Part shown: positions 24,535 to 34,201 of the stretch, in pieces | How positions within the stretch are numbered: position 1 is the first letter of the stretch | Layout of the letters: each line of letters starts with the position of its first letter | Source of the DNA: an uncultured Rikenellaceae bacterium | Lineage (GTDB): Bacteria > Bacteroidota > Bacteroidia > Bacteroidales > Rikenellaceae | Direction of reading: 5' to 3' | NCBI GenBank assembly: GCA_910577285.1 | Contig: CAJTLO010000002.1 | Span: forward strand, 124,001-188,000 | Length of the DNA: 64,000 nt | Position numbers and translations under genes: made by a program | The notes under the pieces: model-generated | Seen by the model: the letters and a program-made list of their open reading frames with translations, nothing else | Database searches by the model: none | What the model was told of the DNA's origin: nothing

Positions 24535-26295
24535 TCAACGGACTATTTTGATGTCCTTGATGCGTAGCTGGGGTGTCGTCTTGCCGCGGTAGTGGTTCTC
24601 CACGACGGTATAGCATACGTCCACAGGTCGCCCGCTCCGTATCCATTCGAGGTAGGCGGGTTGCTGGAAGGCGATCGATGCGATCGTGGTGTTGGGTTTC
24701 TGTTTTTGCGTCAGGTCCATGCGCAGGTGTTCCCTTTCGGCACCTACCAGTTTCGCATCGCCCCGGTTGCTTACCCCCCGTGTAACGAATACGGGTGCCG
24801 TATTGCCCGGCCCGAAAGGCTGGAAAGCTTCCAGCGTGGCGCGGAACGAGGGCGTGATGTCGCTGAAGAGGAGTTCCGAATCGATCTCCACCTGCGGAAT
24901 GAGCATGTTGGGATCGATGTTCTGCTCCACATATTCGTTGAAACGGTGCATGAACGCCTTGACGTTCTCCGGTTTCATGGTGAGCCCGGCGGCATACATG
25001 TGTCCGCCGAAATTCTCCAGCAGGTCGGCGCACGACTCCACCGCCTGGTAGAGGTCGAAACCGGGAACGCTCCGCGCCGAACCCGTCACGAAGCCGTTGC
25101 TCATGGTGAGTACCACCGTGGGACGGTAATAGGTTTCGATGAGGCGCGAGGCCACGATGCCGACGATGCCCTTCATCCATTTGGGATTGTAGATCACCGT
25201 GCTCTTCATCATGGCATACTCCGGATGGCTGCGGATGTAGTCGTGCGCCTCCTGCGTTACCGAGCGGTCGATGCTCTTACGGGCCTGGTTGCTGCTGTCG
25301 ATGAAGATGCCGAACTCGTCGGCGAGGTCTTCGTTGCGTTCCACGAGCAGGTTGACGGCGGCATGTCCTCCCGAGGGGGCCGACATGTCCTCCTCCCGGT
25401 CCACCGCCATGCGGCCGGCCGCGTTGATGCGGGGGCCGATCTTGAATACGATGTCGTCGATCGTGATCTTATGGCCTTCCAGACCGCAGATTTTGATGAT
25501 CGATTGCAAGCCCTTGCGGGGTTTTTCGTTCAGCTTCTTGAGTCCGTAATGGGCCAGTATCCTGTTTTCGCCCACGAGCGGCACGATGTCCGCCGCGGTA
25601 CTCACCACCACCAGGTCGAGCAGCCCCGCGATGGTGTCGAACGGAATGTCCTTGTACTGGCAGTAGCCCTGTACGAGCTTGAAGCCCACGCCGCACCCGG
25701 AGAGTTCGTCGAAAGGGTAGTCGTCGCCGGGCTGCTTGGGGTCCAGAACGGCTACCGCGGCGGGAATCTCCTCGCCCGGCAGGTGATGGTCGCAGATGAT
25801 AAAGTCGATTCCGAGCTGGTTGGCATAGGCCACTTTCTCGACGGCTTTTATTCCGCAGTCGAGCGCGATGATGAGGTCCACCCCGTTCTTTTTGGCATAG
25901 TCGACGCCGAGTTTCGAGATGCCGTACCCTTCCGTGTAACGATCGGGAATGTAGAACAGCAACTCTTCCAGTCCCATCTGGCGAAGAAAGATGTAAACCA
26001 GCGCCACGGCCGTGGTGCCGTCCACGTCGTAATCGCCGTAGACCATGATCTTTTCTCCGCGCGTCAGGGCTTCGTCCACCCTTCGTACCGCCTTCTCCAT
26101 ATCCTTCATCAGGAACGGGTCGTGCAGGTCGGAGAGTTTCGGGCCGAAGAACCTCGAAACTTCGTCGCAAGTGTCTATGCCTCTTTGTACGAGTAGGTTG
26201 GCAAGCACTTTGGGGATACCGGCAGCGGTGGCGAGCTCGTCCACCTTCTGCGGATCACCCTGGGGCTTGATTACCCAACGTTTTTCGATAGGCAT
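24535..26295 (-). CDS. recJ: Single-stranded-DNA-specific exonuclease RecJ
   Basis: 5'-3' ssDNA exonuclease of recombination and mismatch repair, 586 residues. DHH-family motifs: YGDYDVDGTTA near residue 86, LDCGIKAVE, CDHHLPGEEIPAA near 157. The DHHA1 region has GGHMYAAGLT, and a C-terminal OB-like domain follows. Its start (ATG 26295) lies inside the 3' end of lipB (41-bp overlap), so translation is probably coupled in a lipA-lipB-recJ transcript, an odd functional mix that nevertheless looks fixed by the overlap. Confidence 0.97.
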   Translation of the reverse strand: MPIEKRWVIKPQGDPQKVDELATAAGIPKVLANLLVQRGIDTCDEVSRFFGPKLSDLHDPFLMKDMEKAVRRVDEALTRGEKIMVYGDYDVDGTTAVALVYIFLRQMGLEELLFYIPDRYTEGYGISKLGVDYAKKNGVDLIIALDCGIKAVEKVAYANQLGIDFIICDHHLPGEEIPAAVAVLDPKQPGDDYPFDELSGCGVGFKLVQGYCQYKDIPFDTIAGLLDLVVVSTAADIVPLVGENRILAHYGLKKLNEKPRKGLQSIIKICGLEGHKITIDDIVFKIGPRINAAGRMAVDREEDMSAPSGGHAAVNLLVERNEDLADEFGIFIDSSNQARKSIDRSVTQEAHDYIRSHPEYAMMKSTVIYNPKWMKGIVGIVASRLIETYYRPTVVLTMSNGFVTGSARSVPGFDLYQAVESCADLLENFGGHMYAAGLTMKPENVKAFMHRFNEYVEQNIDPNMLIPQVEIDSELLFSDITPSFRATLEAFQPFGPGNTAPVFVTRGVSNRGDAKLVGAEREHLRMDLTQKQKPNTTIASIAFQQPAYLEWIRSGRPVDVCYTVVENHYRGKTTPQLRIKDIKIVR

Positions 26296-26989
26296 AATCT
26301 TCTATTTTTATTTTAATATTTATAATCTTTTCGAGGTGCGCCGCGAACCGGCCTGCCACATCCTTCAGGTCCGTTTCGGTTCCGGTCTCTTTCCGGATGG
26401 AGGTCACTCCCCGGTCCGGGAAACCGCACGGATTGATGTAGTCGAACCATCGCAGGTCCGTGTTCACATTGAGCGCAAAGCCGTGCATCGTCACGTAACG
26501 CGACGAGCGTACCCCGATCGCGGCGATCTTCCGCATGGGGCCTCCTTCGGTCAGCCACACCCCTGCCGCGCCTGCGACACGGGTACCGCCGATACCGTAA
26601 TCGGCTATCGTCCGGATCACCGCCTCTTCGATCGCGTGGATGTACTCCTTGAGGCCGATCCCCTCCCGTTCCAGGTCGAGGATGGGATAACCTACCAGCT
26701 GACCCGGACCGTGGAACGTGATGTCCCCTCCCCGGTCTATGCGGTAGAACGATGCACCTTTGGTTTTCAGGAAATCTTCGGCTACGAGCATGTTCTCCTC
26801 GTGGCCGCTTTTACCCAGTGTATAGACCGGCGGATGTTCGCAGAACAGCAAATATTGCTCCGCTTTCCCTCCGTCGTCGTTTTTAGAGGCCAACAAATCG
26901 TTGAAGAGCTGTTTTTGCAGCTCCCAACAGTCGGCATAATCCGTAACGCCCAAGTCGCGGCATATCACTCTCTCCTTCGGCGTTTCCAT
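26255..26989 (-). CDS. lipB: Lipoyl(octanoyl) transferase
   Basis: Transfers octanoate from acyl-ACP to lipoyl domains. 244 residues. RGGDITFHGPGQLVGYPI is the family signature; KIAAIGVRSSR supplies the catalytic lysine and NPCGFPDRGVTS the catalytic cysteine. ATG 26989 lies 2 bp after the lipA stop. The C-terminus extends about 14 residues into the start of recJ. With lipA it makes a complete de novo lipoylation pair. Confidence 0.95.
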   Translation of the reverse strand: METPKERVICRDLGVTDYADCWELQKQLFNDLLASKNDDGGKAEQYLLFCEHPPVYTLGKSGHEENMLVAEDFLKTKGASFYRIDRGGDITFHGPGQLVGYPILDLEREGIGLKEYIHAIEEAVIRTIADYGIGGTRVAGAAGVWLTEGGPMRKIAAIGVRSSRYVTMHGFALNVNTDLRWFDYINPCGFPDRGVTSIRKETGTETDLKDVAGRFAAHLEKIINIKIKIEDYAYRKTLGNQAPG

Positions 26990-26991
26990 GG

Positions 26992-27876
26992 TCAGTCCTC
27001 TTTTCGGAAATTCGATAGCGCCTCTTCGGCCATGTAGGACGAACGTACCAACGGAGCGCTCGCCACATAGCGGAATCCCCGCATCCGCGCCAAGTCGCCG
27101 TACATGGCGAACTTCTGCGGAGTGACGTATTCGGCCACGGGATAGTGTTTCAGGGTGGGACGCAGGTATTGGCCCAGGGTCACGATCGAGCAGCCCGCAT
27201 CGGCGAGGTCGTCGAGCGTGGCCAGAATTTCGGTTTCGCTTTCGCCCAGGCCGAGCATGAGTCCGCTCTTGGCCACCGCTCCGCGCGAGGCGATGTAGCG
27301 GAGCACCTCCAGCGAGGTGCGGTAACGGGCCCGCGACCGTACCAGGGGCGTCAGCCTCTCGACGGTTTCGATGTTGTGGCCGATGATGTCGGGAGCGGCG
27401 TCTATCACGACGTCGAGCAACTCCTTGCGGCAGTCGAAATCGGGAATGAGCACCTCGATGGTGGTGTCGGGAGTGACGCGCCGGATGGCACGAATCGTTT
27501 CGGCCCAATGGGCCGCCCCTCCGTCGGGCAGGTCGTCCCTGTCTACGGATGTGAGTACGGCGTGCTTGAGCCCCATGAGGCGTATGGATTCGGCGACCTC
27601 TTCGGGTTCGCCCTGTGCCGGAGGTAACGGTTTACCGGTCTTGGTCGCGCAGAACTTGCAGGAACGGGTGCAGATGTCGCCCAGTATCATGAACGTGGCG
27701 GTCTTCCTGCTCCAGCATTCGGCCTTGTTGGGGCACTTTCCGCTTTCGCAGATCGTGTGCAGTCCGTGCTTCTCCACGATCTTCGAAACATCGGCGTATT
27801 TCACGTCGTTGTGGAGTTTGATCTTCAACCAGCCCGGTTTTATGTTCTTCGCTACCTTGTCATAAGTATCAGACAT
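26992..27876 (-). CDS. lipA: Lipoyl synthase (radical SAM)
   Basis: Inserts two sulfurs into protein-bound octanoate. 294 residues. The auxiliary cluster motif C-x4-C-x5-C is seen as CESGKCPNKAEC, the radical-SAM motif C-x3-C-x2-C as CTRSCKFC, and the terminal R-S-S-Y motif as VRSSYMAEE. First gene of the lipA-lipB-recJ operon; an AT-rich region upstream (27880-27960) contains the promoter, with a TACTTTTG-like -7 box. Confidence 0.97.
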   Translation of the reverse strand: MSDTYDKVAKNIKPGWLKIKLHNDVKYADVSKIVEKHGLHTICESGKCPNKAECWSRKTATFMILGDICTRSCKFCATKTGKPLPPAQGEPEEVAESIRLMGLKHAVLTSVDRDDLPDGGAAHWAETIRAIRRVTPDTTIEVLIPDFDCRKELLDVVIDAAPDIIGHNIETVERLTPLVRSRARYRTSLEVLRYIASRGAVAKSGLMLGLGESETEILATLDDLADAGCSIVTLGQYLRPTLKHYPVAEYVTPQKFAMYGDLARMRGFRYVASAPLVRSSYMAEEALSNFRKED

Positions 27877-28249
27877 TGACTTTCACTATTTTTCCAATTG
27901 ACACAAAAGTAATTATAATTTTCCTATTTTCCATAGCCCGTTCGGATATTCGTAATAAATACCGGCTGTACGATGCGCACCGTACAGCGGTGCGGAGGGT
28001 GCCGGGGCATGCTCCGGCGGGCGCTTTTCCCGACGGGCGGATGCGATGCGAACGGTAAAAGGATGAAGAGGTTGGAAGGCTCGCCGGCGGGAGGGTCGGC
28101 CGGGCCGGAAGGCATGCAGCGGAGCGGGTCCGTTCCCATGGGATTTTCCGGGGCAGGCATGCGCGGGACGGTCCTATGCGGGGGCGAATGCAAGCCGGCG
28201 GGGAACATACGCTCCCCGCCGGTTTGGCTGTCGGTCTGCAATCGGAGGG
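27877..28249. other. Intergenic region: lipA promoter side and a hairpin after the LRR gene
   Basis: The half near lipA (27877-27960) is AT-rich and carries its promoter. At 28195-28222 a 10-bp stem CCGGCGGGGA / TCCCCGCCGG with an 8-nt loop lies 28 nt past the stop of the LRR lipoprotein gene and may end it. The middle is GC-rich with nothing recognisable. Confidence 0.55.
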
Positions 28250-29653
28250 TTACTCCGTGACTACGCTCACTTCGGGATGGTCTTTGAAGAGGCCGCTCAC
28301 GTACTCCAGTTCGTAGCCGGGGTCCACCAATACGCTCTTCAGGGCCGTGTTGCCTTGCACGATGTAATACTCCGCCCAATCGCTGCAATAGCCGTTCTTC
28401 AGATTGATGAACTCCAGTTTCGGCATATCCTGCAATTCCACGATCTCCACGTTCTCCTGCAGGCTCAGGTCGACCTCGACGAGGGGGTTGTTGCTGGCGT
28501 AGAGTTCCCGCAGGGCGGCATTGCCGGAGAGGTCCAGTTCGGAGAGTTCGTTGTCGAATACGAAGAGCCACAGCAGGAACGGCAGCTGCGTCACGTCGAT
28601 CGAGGTCAACCGGTTGGCATATACGTTGAGACGCATGAGCTTGGGCAGGCCGGAGAAGGAGAGCTCGGTCAGCCGGTTGTCGTTCAGGTGGAGCTCCGTC
28701 AGCTCGGGGCAGTCGGATACCTCCAGCTCGGTCAACTGATTCTTCACGGCATCCAGTCGGGTCAGCTTTTCGAGTCCGACGACTTTCAGCGAAGTGAGGC
28801 GGGCTTCGTTGACGAAGGCGTTTTCCAGAAGGGGCAGTACCGACAAATCGAGGCTTGTCAGTGCGGTCCGTTGCAGGTACAACAGGGTGAGCTTGGGGGC
28901 TTCGGCCAGATTCAGTTCCGATACTCCGGTGCCGTAAAGACGCAGATCGGTCAGATTGCCCAGTCCGGTCAGGTCGAGGGAGTTGAGCGGGTTCTCGCCG
29001 AGGTTCAGCTGCTGCAAGCCGGCGAGCCCTTCGACGGGTGCGGCGTCGGCCACACGATGGAACTTCAGGTTGAGCGTATCCAGCGAGGTGAAATATTCGA
29101 GGCCCCGGAGGCTTTTCACCGTGTTGGTCTCGGTCGCGTCTTCGGCGTAGTCGTAGCCCATTTCGATCTTTCTGAAGGCGGCTGCCTCTTCGAACGAGAT
29201 GATGCCGTCCCGGTCGGTGTCGATGCCGTTGTCGAAAAGATAGGCTTCGAGTACCTTGTCCGCGATTCGGACATACGTGGGCGCCTCTTCGGGTGCCGTG
29301 GTGAAGGAGATTTCGCTCCAGAAGGACTCCCGGTAATCGTTCGAGCCCAGCGCCCTCAGGGTCAGCGTGTAGCCGGTTTCGCTCTTCAGCCCGGTTGCGA
29401 CCGCTTCCGTTTCGGTGGCTGCCACCTTTTTCGTCGTCACCTGCTTGTCGTCGAGTTTTATGGCGTATTCGTAGCCGTCCGCATGTTCTACCGCCTCCCA
29501 TGAGAAGGTAGCCGTGGCGGCCGTTATCGCACCCATCCGGACGGTCGGTTCGGCGAGCCTGAGAGGTTGCGGTTTTATCTCCTCCGGCGTGTCGTTGCAA
29601 CCGGTTACGCTCAGCATGAGAAAGCCGAGGAGGATCGAGGAAAATCGTTTCAT
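28250..29653 (-). CDS. Leucine-rich-repeat lipoprotein with fibronectin-III and EF-hand-like segments
   Basis: A 467-residue exported lipoprotein: lipobox LSVTGC with C19 as the lipidated residue. Residues about 30-120 look like a fibronectin type III domain. DTDRDGIISFEEA near 145 matches an EF-hand/dockerin-like calcium loop. Residues about 175-420 form roughly ten degenerate LRRs of about 21 residues (pattern LxxLxLxxNxLxxLDLS). Such Bacteroidales proteins are thought to mediate protein or glycan contact at the cell surface; a specific ligand cannot be named. No partner gene is adjacent, since lipA downstream belongs to another unit. Confidence 0.88.
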   Translation of the reverse strand: MKRFSSILLGFLMLSVTGCNDTPEEIKPQPLRLAEPTVRMGAITAATATFSWEAVEHADGYEYAIKLDDKQVTTKKVAATETEAVATGLKSETGYTLTLRALGSNDYRESFWSEISFTTAPEEAPTYVRIADKVLEAYLFDNGIDTDRDGIISFEEAAAFRKIEMGYDYAEDATETNTVKSLRGLEYFTSLDTLNLKFHRVADAAPVEGLAGLQQLNLGENPLNSLDLTGLGNLTDLRLYGTGVSELNLAEAPKLTLLYLQRTALTSLDLSVLPLLENAFVNEARLTSLKVVGLEKLTRLDAVKNQLTELEVSDCPELTELHLNDNRLTELSFSGLPKLMRLNVYANRLTSIDVTQLPFLLWLFVFDNELSELDLSGNAALRELYASNNPLVEVDLSLQENVEIVELQDMPKLEFINLKNGYCSDWAEYYIVQGNTALKSVLVDPGYELEYVSGLFKDHPEVSVVTE

Positions 29654-30252
29654 GGAAAGTAGTTTAAATGGTTAATGAATGTGTGTTGCAATTTAATCAA
29701 ATCATTTTTAAAATACAAGCAAATTATCCTTTATTGAGTGTATAATTATCTTCCGGTTATTTGTGTATCGGTATTGCACCGATGAAACGGAGTAGTATCG
29801 TGACGCTCGATGCCGCCGGAGCGGGGGCGTGCGATACGGTGACGAAAGGTGCGCGGAGGGTACGGCGCGGGGGCAGGACGGATGCCGGATCGCTGTCGGT
29901 TTTCCGGGGTGCCGGTCGGTGGAACCGTCGTTTTCGTAGGATTGCAGGGAAGGGGAACGGCTTTGCGGAAGCGGTGTCCGGGGGCTCCCGAACACTGTGC
30001 ATGCCTGGGTTTCGGGCGACCTCCCGGAGGGGGCCTTGGTTTGTGTGCGGCAGGGGTATGGCGGTGTCGGGGGAGGGGAGTCGGAGGGCAGGGGTGCGGC
30101 CTCGGGTCGGAGGAGTGTCCGGAGCGGTTCGGGAATTTTGTATTAAATTTGTAAGGAAGGGGACGGTGGGCCGCGGAGCGCTGCCGGAGTATCTTCGAGG
30201 CGGGCGGCATCGTGGCAAACGCCGATTGTTCCAAATAAAATATCGTAGACCG
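29654..30252. other. Intergenic region between divergent LRR and Pr6Pr genes
   Basis: About 600 bp. Bases 29660-29760 are AT-rich and should hold the LRR promoter. From about 29800 to 30200 the DNA is very G-rich on plus (30061-30120: 35 G, 11 C), with open frames that lack any family feature. A short AT-rich patch with TAAATTTG near 30145 may promote the downstream gene. Confidence 0.5.
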
Positions 30253-30978
30253 ATGGCAAAGTTTCCGAACAGCAAAAAGGATTGGTTTTTTATCATTTAT
30301 AAGGCACTGCTGGTCATAGCAGCCGCCTACGGGCTCCAGTTTCACATGGCGGCCGGCCGATGGGGCGATTTCAACTATTATACGGTACTCAGCAATGCGG
30401 TGTGCTTTCTCTATTTTCTCATCGTGCTGATCGTCAATATCCGGCGTCTTTCCCGGGGGCTTCCGACGGAGGCGTGGCGGCCCCGCCTGGAGGGAGCCGT
30501 GGTGTTCTGCATCACGGTGACGTTTTTGGTCTATCACTTCGTCCTGCGTCCCGAAGCGTTCCGGATGGGCAACGGCGGCAGTTTCTATTCGGTACTCAAC
30601 ATGGTGCAGCACTACCTCGTGCCACTGATGGCGCTCTTGGACTGGCTGCTCTTCTGTCCCAAGGGAAGGTGGCACCGTTCCGATCCCCTTTCGTGGTTGC
30701 TTATTCCGTTCGCCTATTTCATCTATATTCTCATCCGGGCCCCTTTTGCGGGGAATATCGGAGGGACGTCGAGCCCCTATCCTTATAGCTTTATCGACGT
30801 GGAGGCCTACGGGGTGGGCATCGTGGCGCGGAATGCGTTGCTGGCAGCCCTCGGCATGTTCGTGCTCGCCTACCTGCTCTATTTCATCGACCGCGGCCTT
30901 GCGCGGCTGGGACAGCGCGAGGAGGGGAAATGTCCGTTGCGATTTCTGCGGAGGGCATCCCGCAGCGATCGCCGGTAA
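30253..30978 (+). CDS. Pr6Pr (FAR-17a/AIG1-like) membrane protein
   Basis: A 241-residue polytopic inner-membrane protein with about six hydrophobic helices. The pattern FNYYTVLSNAVCFLYF near residue 40, TFLVYHFVLRP near 90, NMVQHYLVPLMALLDWLLF near 115 and the SPYPYSFIDV segment are typical of the Pr6Pr/FAR-17a family. Eukaryotic relatives are serine/threonine hydrolases acting on fatty-acid esters of hydroxy fatty acids; the bacterial role is unestablished. ATG 30253 is the family-like start; the open frame to 29761 is low-complexity. Confidence 0.82.
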   Translation: MAKFPNSKKDWFFIIYKALLVIAAAYGLQFHMAAGRWGDFNYYTVLSNAVCFLYFLIVLIVNIRRLSRGLPTEAWRPRLEGAVVFCITVTFLVYHFVLRPEAFRMGNGGSFYSVLNMVQHYLVPLMALLDWLLFCPKGRWHRSDPLSWLLIPFAYFIYILIRAPFAGNIGGTSSPYPYSFIDVEAYGVGIVARNALLAALGMFVLAYLLYFIDRGLARLGQREEGKCPLRFLRRASRSDRR

Positions 30979-31472
30979 CGGGGCATACCGTGTCCTGCCG
31001 ACGTACCGTGTGCGGCGGTGGGCTTGCCCGTTCGATTTCGTTCCCGTATCATGCGTTCCCGTCCTGCCGCTTGTGCGGCCGCGTCCGGGAGGGCTGTCGT
31101 ATCCCGCGATTGCCTGTGTGCGTGGCGGGGGAGCGGAACGATATGTCGCGAAAGAGCCGGACGGAGCGGTGGTCGATTCCGGGGTAGCTCTCCGGCGGTC
31201 GGACCGCAGCGCCCCCTCTCCGCATGCGGATCTGTGCCGGCGGGGGATACCGGCATCCGGCCGGTAGGCCGGGAAATATTCGGGGCCGTGTATCGTTTCT
31301 TTTAGGGGCGGCGGCCCCGGTTGTCGTTTTCAAGGATATGGGTTGCCCGCATGTGCGCCGTTTCTTTAACGCATGCGGTGCGAAAGTTTCAAAATGTAAA
31401 TAAAAGTCGGTCGGGGATAAATTCTGGTGTCGCCTGTCCACATAGGCGGTAAATAGCTATATTTGCGGAACT
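30979..31472. other. Intergenic region upstream of the PBP gene
   Basis: About 490 bp without a gene. It ends in TATATTTG (31458-31465), a perfect -7 box only 7 nt from the annotated PBP start. If real, the transcript would be essentially leaderless, or translation starts further in. Confidence 0.5.
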
Positions 31473-33827
31473 ATGCAGAAGAGAGGGAAAGATTTGGAGA
31501 AAAGGGAACGTGCCCGCCGGTTTACGAAGTGGTTTTGGATCGTACTCACCATACCGGTCGGAATATTATTATTGTTGGTGCTGCTCACCGCAGCGGGAGC
31601 TTTCGGACGGTTGCCCTCGTTCGAGGAGCTGGAGAATCCCAAGAGCAACCTTGCGACGGAGCTCTATGCCGACGACGGGCGCCTACTCGGATCGTTCTTC
31701 ATACAGAACCGGTCGTATGTCGATTACGAGGATCTGTCGCCGGCCCTCGTCGCCGCGCTCGTGGCCACCGAGGATGCCCGTTTCTACAGCCATTCGGGCA
31801 TCGACTTCATTTCGCTCGCCCGTGTGGCGGTGAAGACGCTCGCTTTCGGCAACCGCAGCCAGGGGGGCGGCAGTACCATCACGCAGCAGCTCGCCAAAAA
31901 CCTCTTTCCGCGCGATACGACCGTGTACCGCAATCCGCTCGTGCGAGGGGGACGGATGGTGGTCACCAAACTGAAAGAGTGGGTCACTGCCGTCAAGCTG
32001 GAGTACAACTATACGAAGGAGGAGATCATCGCCATGTACCTCAATACGGTCTTCTACGGCAGCAACGCCTACGGCATCAAGTCGGCGGCGAAGACCTTCT
32101 TCGACAAGGAGCCCGCCGAACTGAACGTGCAGGAGGCGGCCCTGCTGGTAGGGGTGGTGAACGCCCCCACGCGTTATAGTCCGGTGCGCAATCCCGACCG
32201 GGCGACCCTTCGCCGCAATACGGTGATGACGCGCATGCAGCAGCACCGCTACATCTCCCGCGAAGCGCTCGATTCGCTGAAACAGGAGCCCATCGAGCTG
32301 CGTTATTCGCCTATTTCGCACAACGACGGTATCGCCACCTATTTCCGGGAGATGGTGCGCAACGTGCTCAACATGCCCCGGCCCACCAAAAAGCAGTACG
32401 GCAAGGACTACGAGGCCGAACTGGCACGATGGGAGAGCAATCCCGTGTACGGCTGGTGCCGCAAGAATTTCAAGTCGGACGGTACCCCGTACGACATCTA
32501 CCGCGACGGGTTGCGCATCTACACGACCGTAAGCTACGACATGCAGGCCGCGGCCGAGGAGGCGCTCCTTCAGCAGCTCGCCGCCATTCAGCCCCGCATG
32601 GATGCCCAGGTGAAACGGACGGGACGGCTCTTTATCAAGACCTCCAACGAGGCAGCCGAGCGCATCATCCAGAGCGCCATGCGCTATACCGACCGCTATC
32701 GCAGCCTCGTGAAACAGGGAGCGAGCCGGGAGGAGATCGAAACGGATTTCCGTACCCCCGTGCACATGCGTATCTTCACGTACAAGGGCGAGGTCGATAC
32801 GCTCATGACGCCGCGCGACTCCATCCTGCACCACAAGCAGATCATGCGCGGTTCGTTCATGGCCATGGACCCGAATACGGGCCATGTCAAGGCCTATGTG
32901 GGAGGTCCTGATTTCAAATACTTCAAATACGATATGGTGAAGCAGGGCAAACGGCACATCGGTTCCACGATCAAGCCGTTCGTCTATTGTTTCGCGATCG
33001 ACTACATGGGAATGACCCCCTGCACCATGGTGCCCAACCTGCCCGTGACGCTCGAAACGGAGAACATGGAGCCGTGGCAGCCCAAGGAGGCGGGCAGAGT
33101 GGAGTACGACGGGGTGTTGCATCCGTTGCGGTGGGGGTTGGCCCGCAGCCGCAACAACTATTCGGCGTGGATCATGAAGCAGGCGAAAGACCCGCAGGCC
33201 GTTGCGGACTTCATTCGCCAGATGGGGATACACAGTTACATCGACCCGGTCAATTCGCTGGCGCTCGGTACGGCCGACGTGTCGCTCTTCGAGATGGTGG
33301 GGGCCTACGGAACCTTCGTGAATAAGGGCGTCTTCACCGAACCGATCTTCATCACGCGCATCGAGGACCGACAGGGCAACGTCATCGCCAACTTCGTGCC
33401 CGCGGTGAGCGACGCCATCAGCGAACAGACGGCCTATACGATGGTGCAGATGCTTCAGAACAACGTGGTCGCCGGTACGGGCGGTCGTCTGCGCAGCGTT
33501 TACGGCTTCCGCGACGTGGAGGTCGGCGGCAAGACGGGGACCTCGCAGGAGAACCGCGACGCATGGTTCATGGGCGTGACGCCCAACTTGGTGGCGGGCG
33601 TGTGGATCGGCTGCGAGGACCAGAGTGCCCACCTGGCGACGGGGGGTGAGGGTGCATCGCTGGCGCTGCCCGTCTTCGGGGAGTTCATGAAGCGGGTGTA
33701 TGCCCGTCCTGCCCTGGGAGTACGGCGGACCGACCGCTTTTATCGTCCTGCGGGCGCTGTGGAGTATCGCTGTCCCGACAGCGAGGAGAGCGGCAGCTAT
33801 TCGGGCGGCGACGAGTTTTTCGACTGA
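31473..33827 (+). CDS. Class A penicillin-binding protein (PBP1A-type glycosyltransferase/transpeptidase)
   Basis: A 784-residue bifunctional peptidoglycan synthase anchored by one N-terminal helix (residues about 20-43). The GT51 domain has EDARFYSHSGID (catalytic E100), GGSTITQQLAKNLF and NTVFYGSNAYGI. The transpeptidase domain has the SxxK serine S498 (STIK), SxN S559 (SRNN) and KTGTS at K687. The C-terminal tail is serine/glycine/acidic. The product polymerises and cross-links lipid II at the periplasmic face. All catalytic residues are present. A 115-bp tandem repeat follows the stop. Confidence 0.96.
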   Translation: MQKRGKDLEKRERARRFTKWFWIVLTIPVGILLLLVLLTAAGAFGRLPSFEELENPKSNLATELYADDGRLLGSFFIQNRSYVDYEDLSPALVAALVATEDARFYSHSGIDFISLARVAVKTLAFGNRSQGGGSTITQQLAKNLFPRDTTVYRNPLVRGGRMVVTKLKEWVTAVKLEYNYTKEEIIAMYLNTVFYGSNAYGIKSAAKTFFDKEPAELNVQEAALLVGVVNAPTRYSPVRNPDRATLRRNTVMTRMQQHRYISREALDSLKQEPIELRYSPISHNDGIATYFREMVRNVLNMPRPTKKQYGKDYEAELARWESNPVYGWCRKNFKSDGTPYDIYRDGLRIYTTVSYDMQAAAEEALLQQLAAIQPRMDAQVKRTGRLFIKTSNEAAERIIQSAMRYTDRYRSLVKQGASREEIETDFRTPVHMRIFTYKGEVDTLMTPRDSILHHKQIMRGSFMAMDPNTGHVKAYVGGPDFKYFKYDMVKQGKRHIGSTIKPFVYCFAIDYMGMTPCTMVPNLPVTLETENMEPWQPKEAGRVEYDGVLHPLRWGLARSRNNYSAWIMKQAKDPQAVADFIRQMGIHSYIDPVNSLALGTADVSLFEMVGAYGTFVNKGVFTEPIFITRIEDRQGNVIANFVPAVSDAISEQTAYTMVQMLQNNVVAGTGGRLRSVYGFRDVEVGGKTGTSQENRDAWFMGVTPNLVAGVWIGCEDQSAHLATGGEGASLALPVFGEFMKRVYARPALGVRRTDRFYRPAGAVEYRCPDSEESGSYSGGDEFFD

Positions 33828-33830
33828 CAG

Positions 33831-34150
33831 GTCGTTGTCCGTGGTGCTCCGGTGTGCGGTGCGGGGTTTTCCCGCCGTGCGGAGCGTGTTGCGATGCGCA
33901 CGTGGATGCGCGGGTTGCGGAGTTCTTTTTGCGCAGGAGGGCACGGTCGTTGTCCGTGGTGCTCCGGTGTGCGGTGCGGGGTTTTCCCGCCGTGCGGAGC
34001 GTGTTGCGATGCGCACGTGGATGCGCGGGTTGCGGAGTTCTTTTTGCGCAGGAGGGCACGGTCGTTGTCCGTGGTGCTCCGGTGTGCGGTGCGGGGTTTT
34101 CCCGCCGTGCGGAGCGTGTCGCGATGCGCACGTGGATGCGCGGGTTGCGG
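33831..34150 (+). repeat. 115-bp tandem direct repeat, 2.8 copies
   Basis: Copies start at 33831, 33946 and 34061. The third stops matching at 34150 and differs by one base (T to C near 34120). The period is not divisible by three, so it is not a protein repeat. Each unit contains a short stem GCGGG-GTTTT-CCCGC. It fills the gap between the PBP gene and asd. Confidence 0.92.
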
Positions 34151-34201
34151 CGGTGCGATGCCGCGAGAGGATGGAAGTAAATATCTAAAAAATAGTCAGA
34201 G

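Noticed and set aside
33831..34150. CRISPR-like array
   Set aside because: Units are contiguous with no spacers, too long (115 bp), and no cas gene is present.
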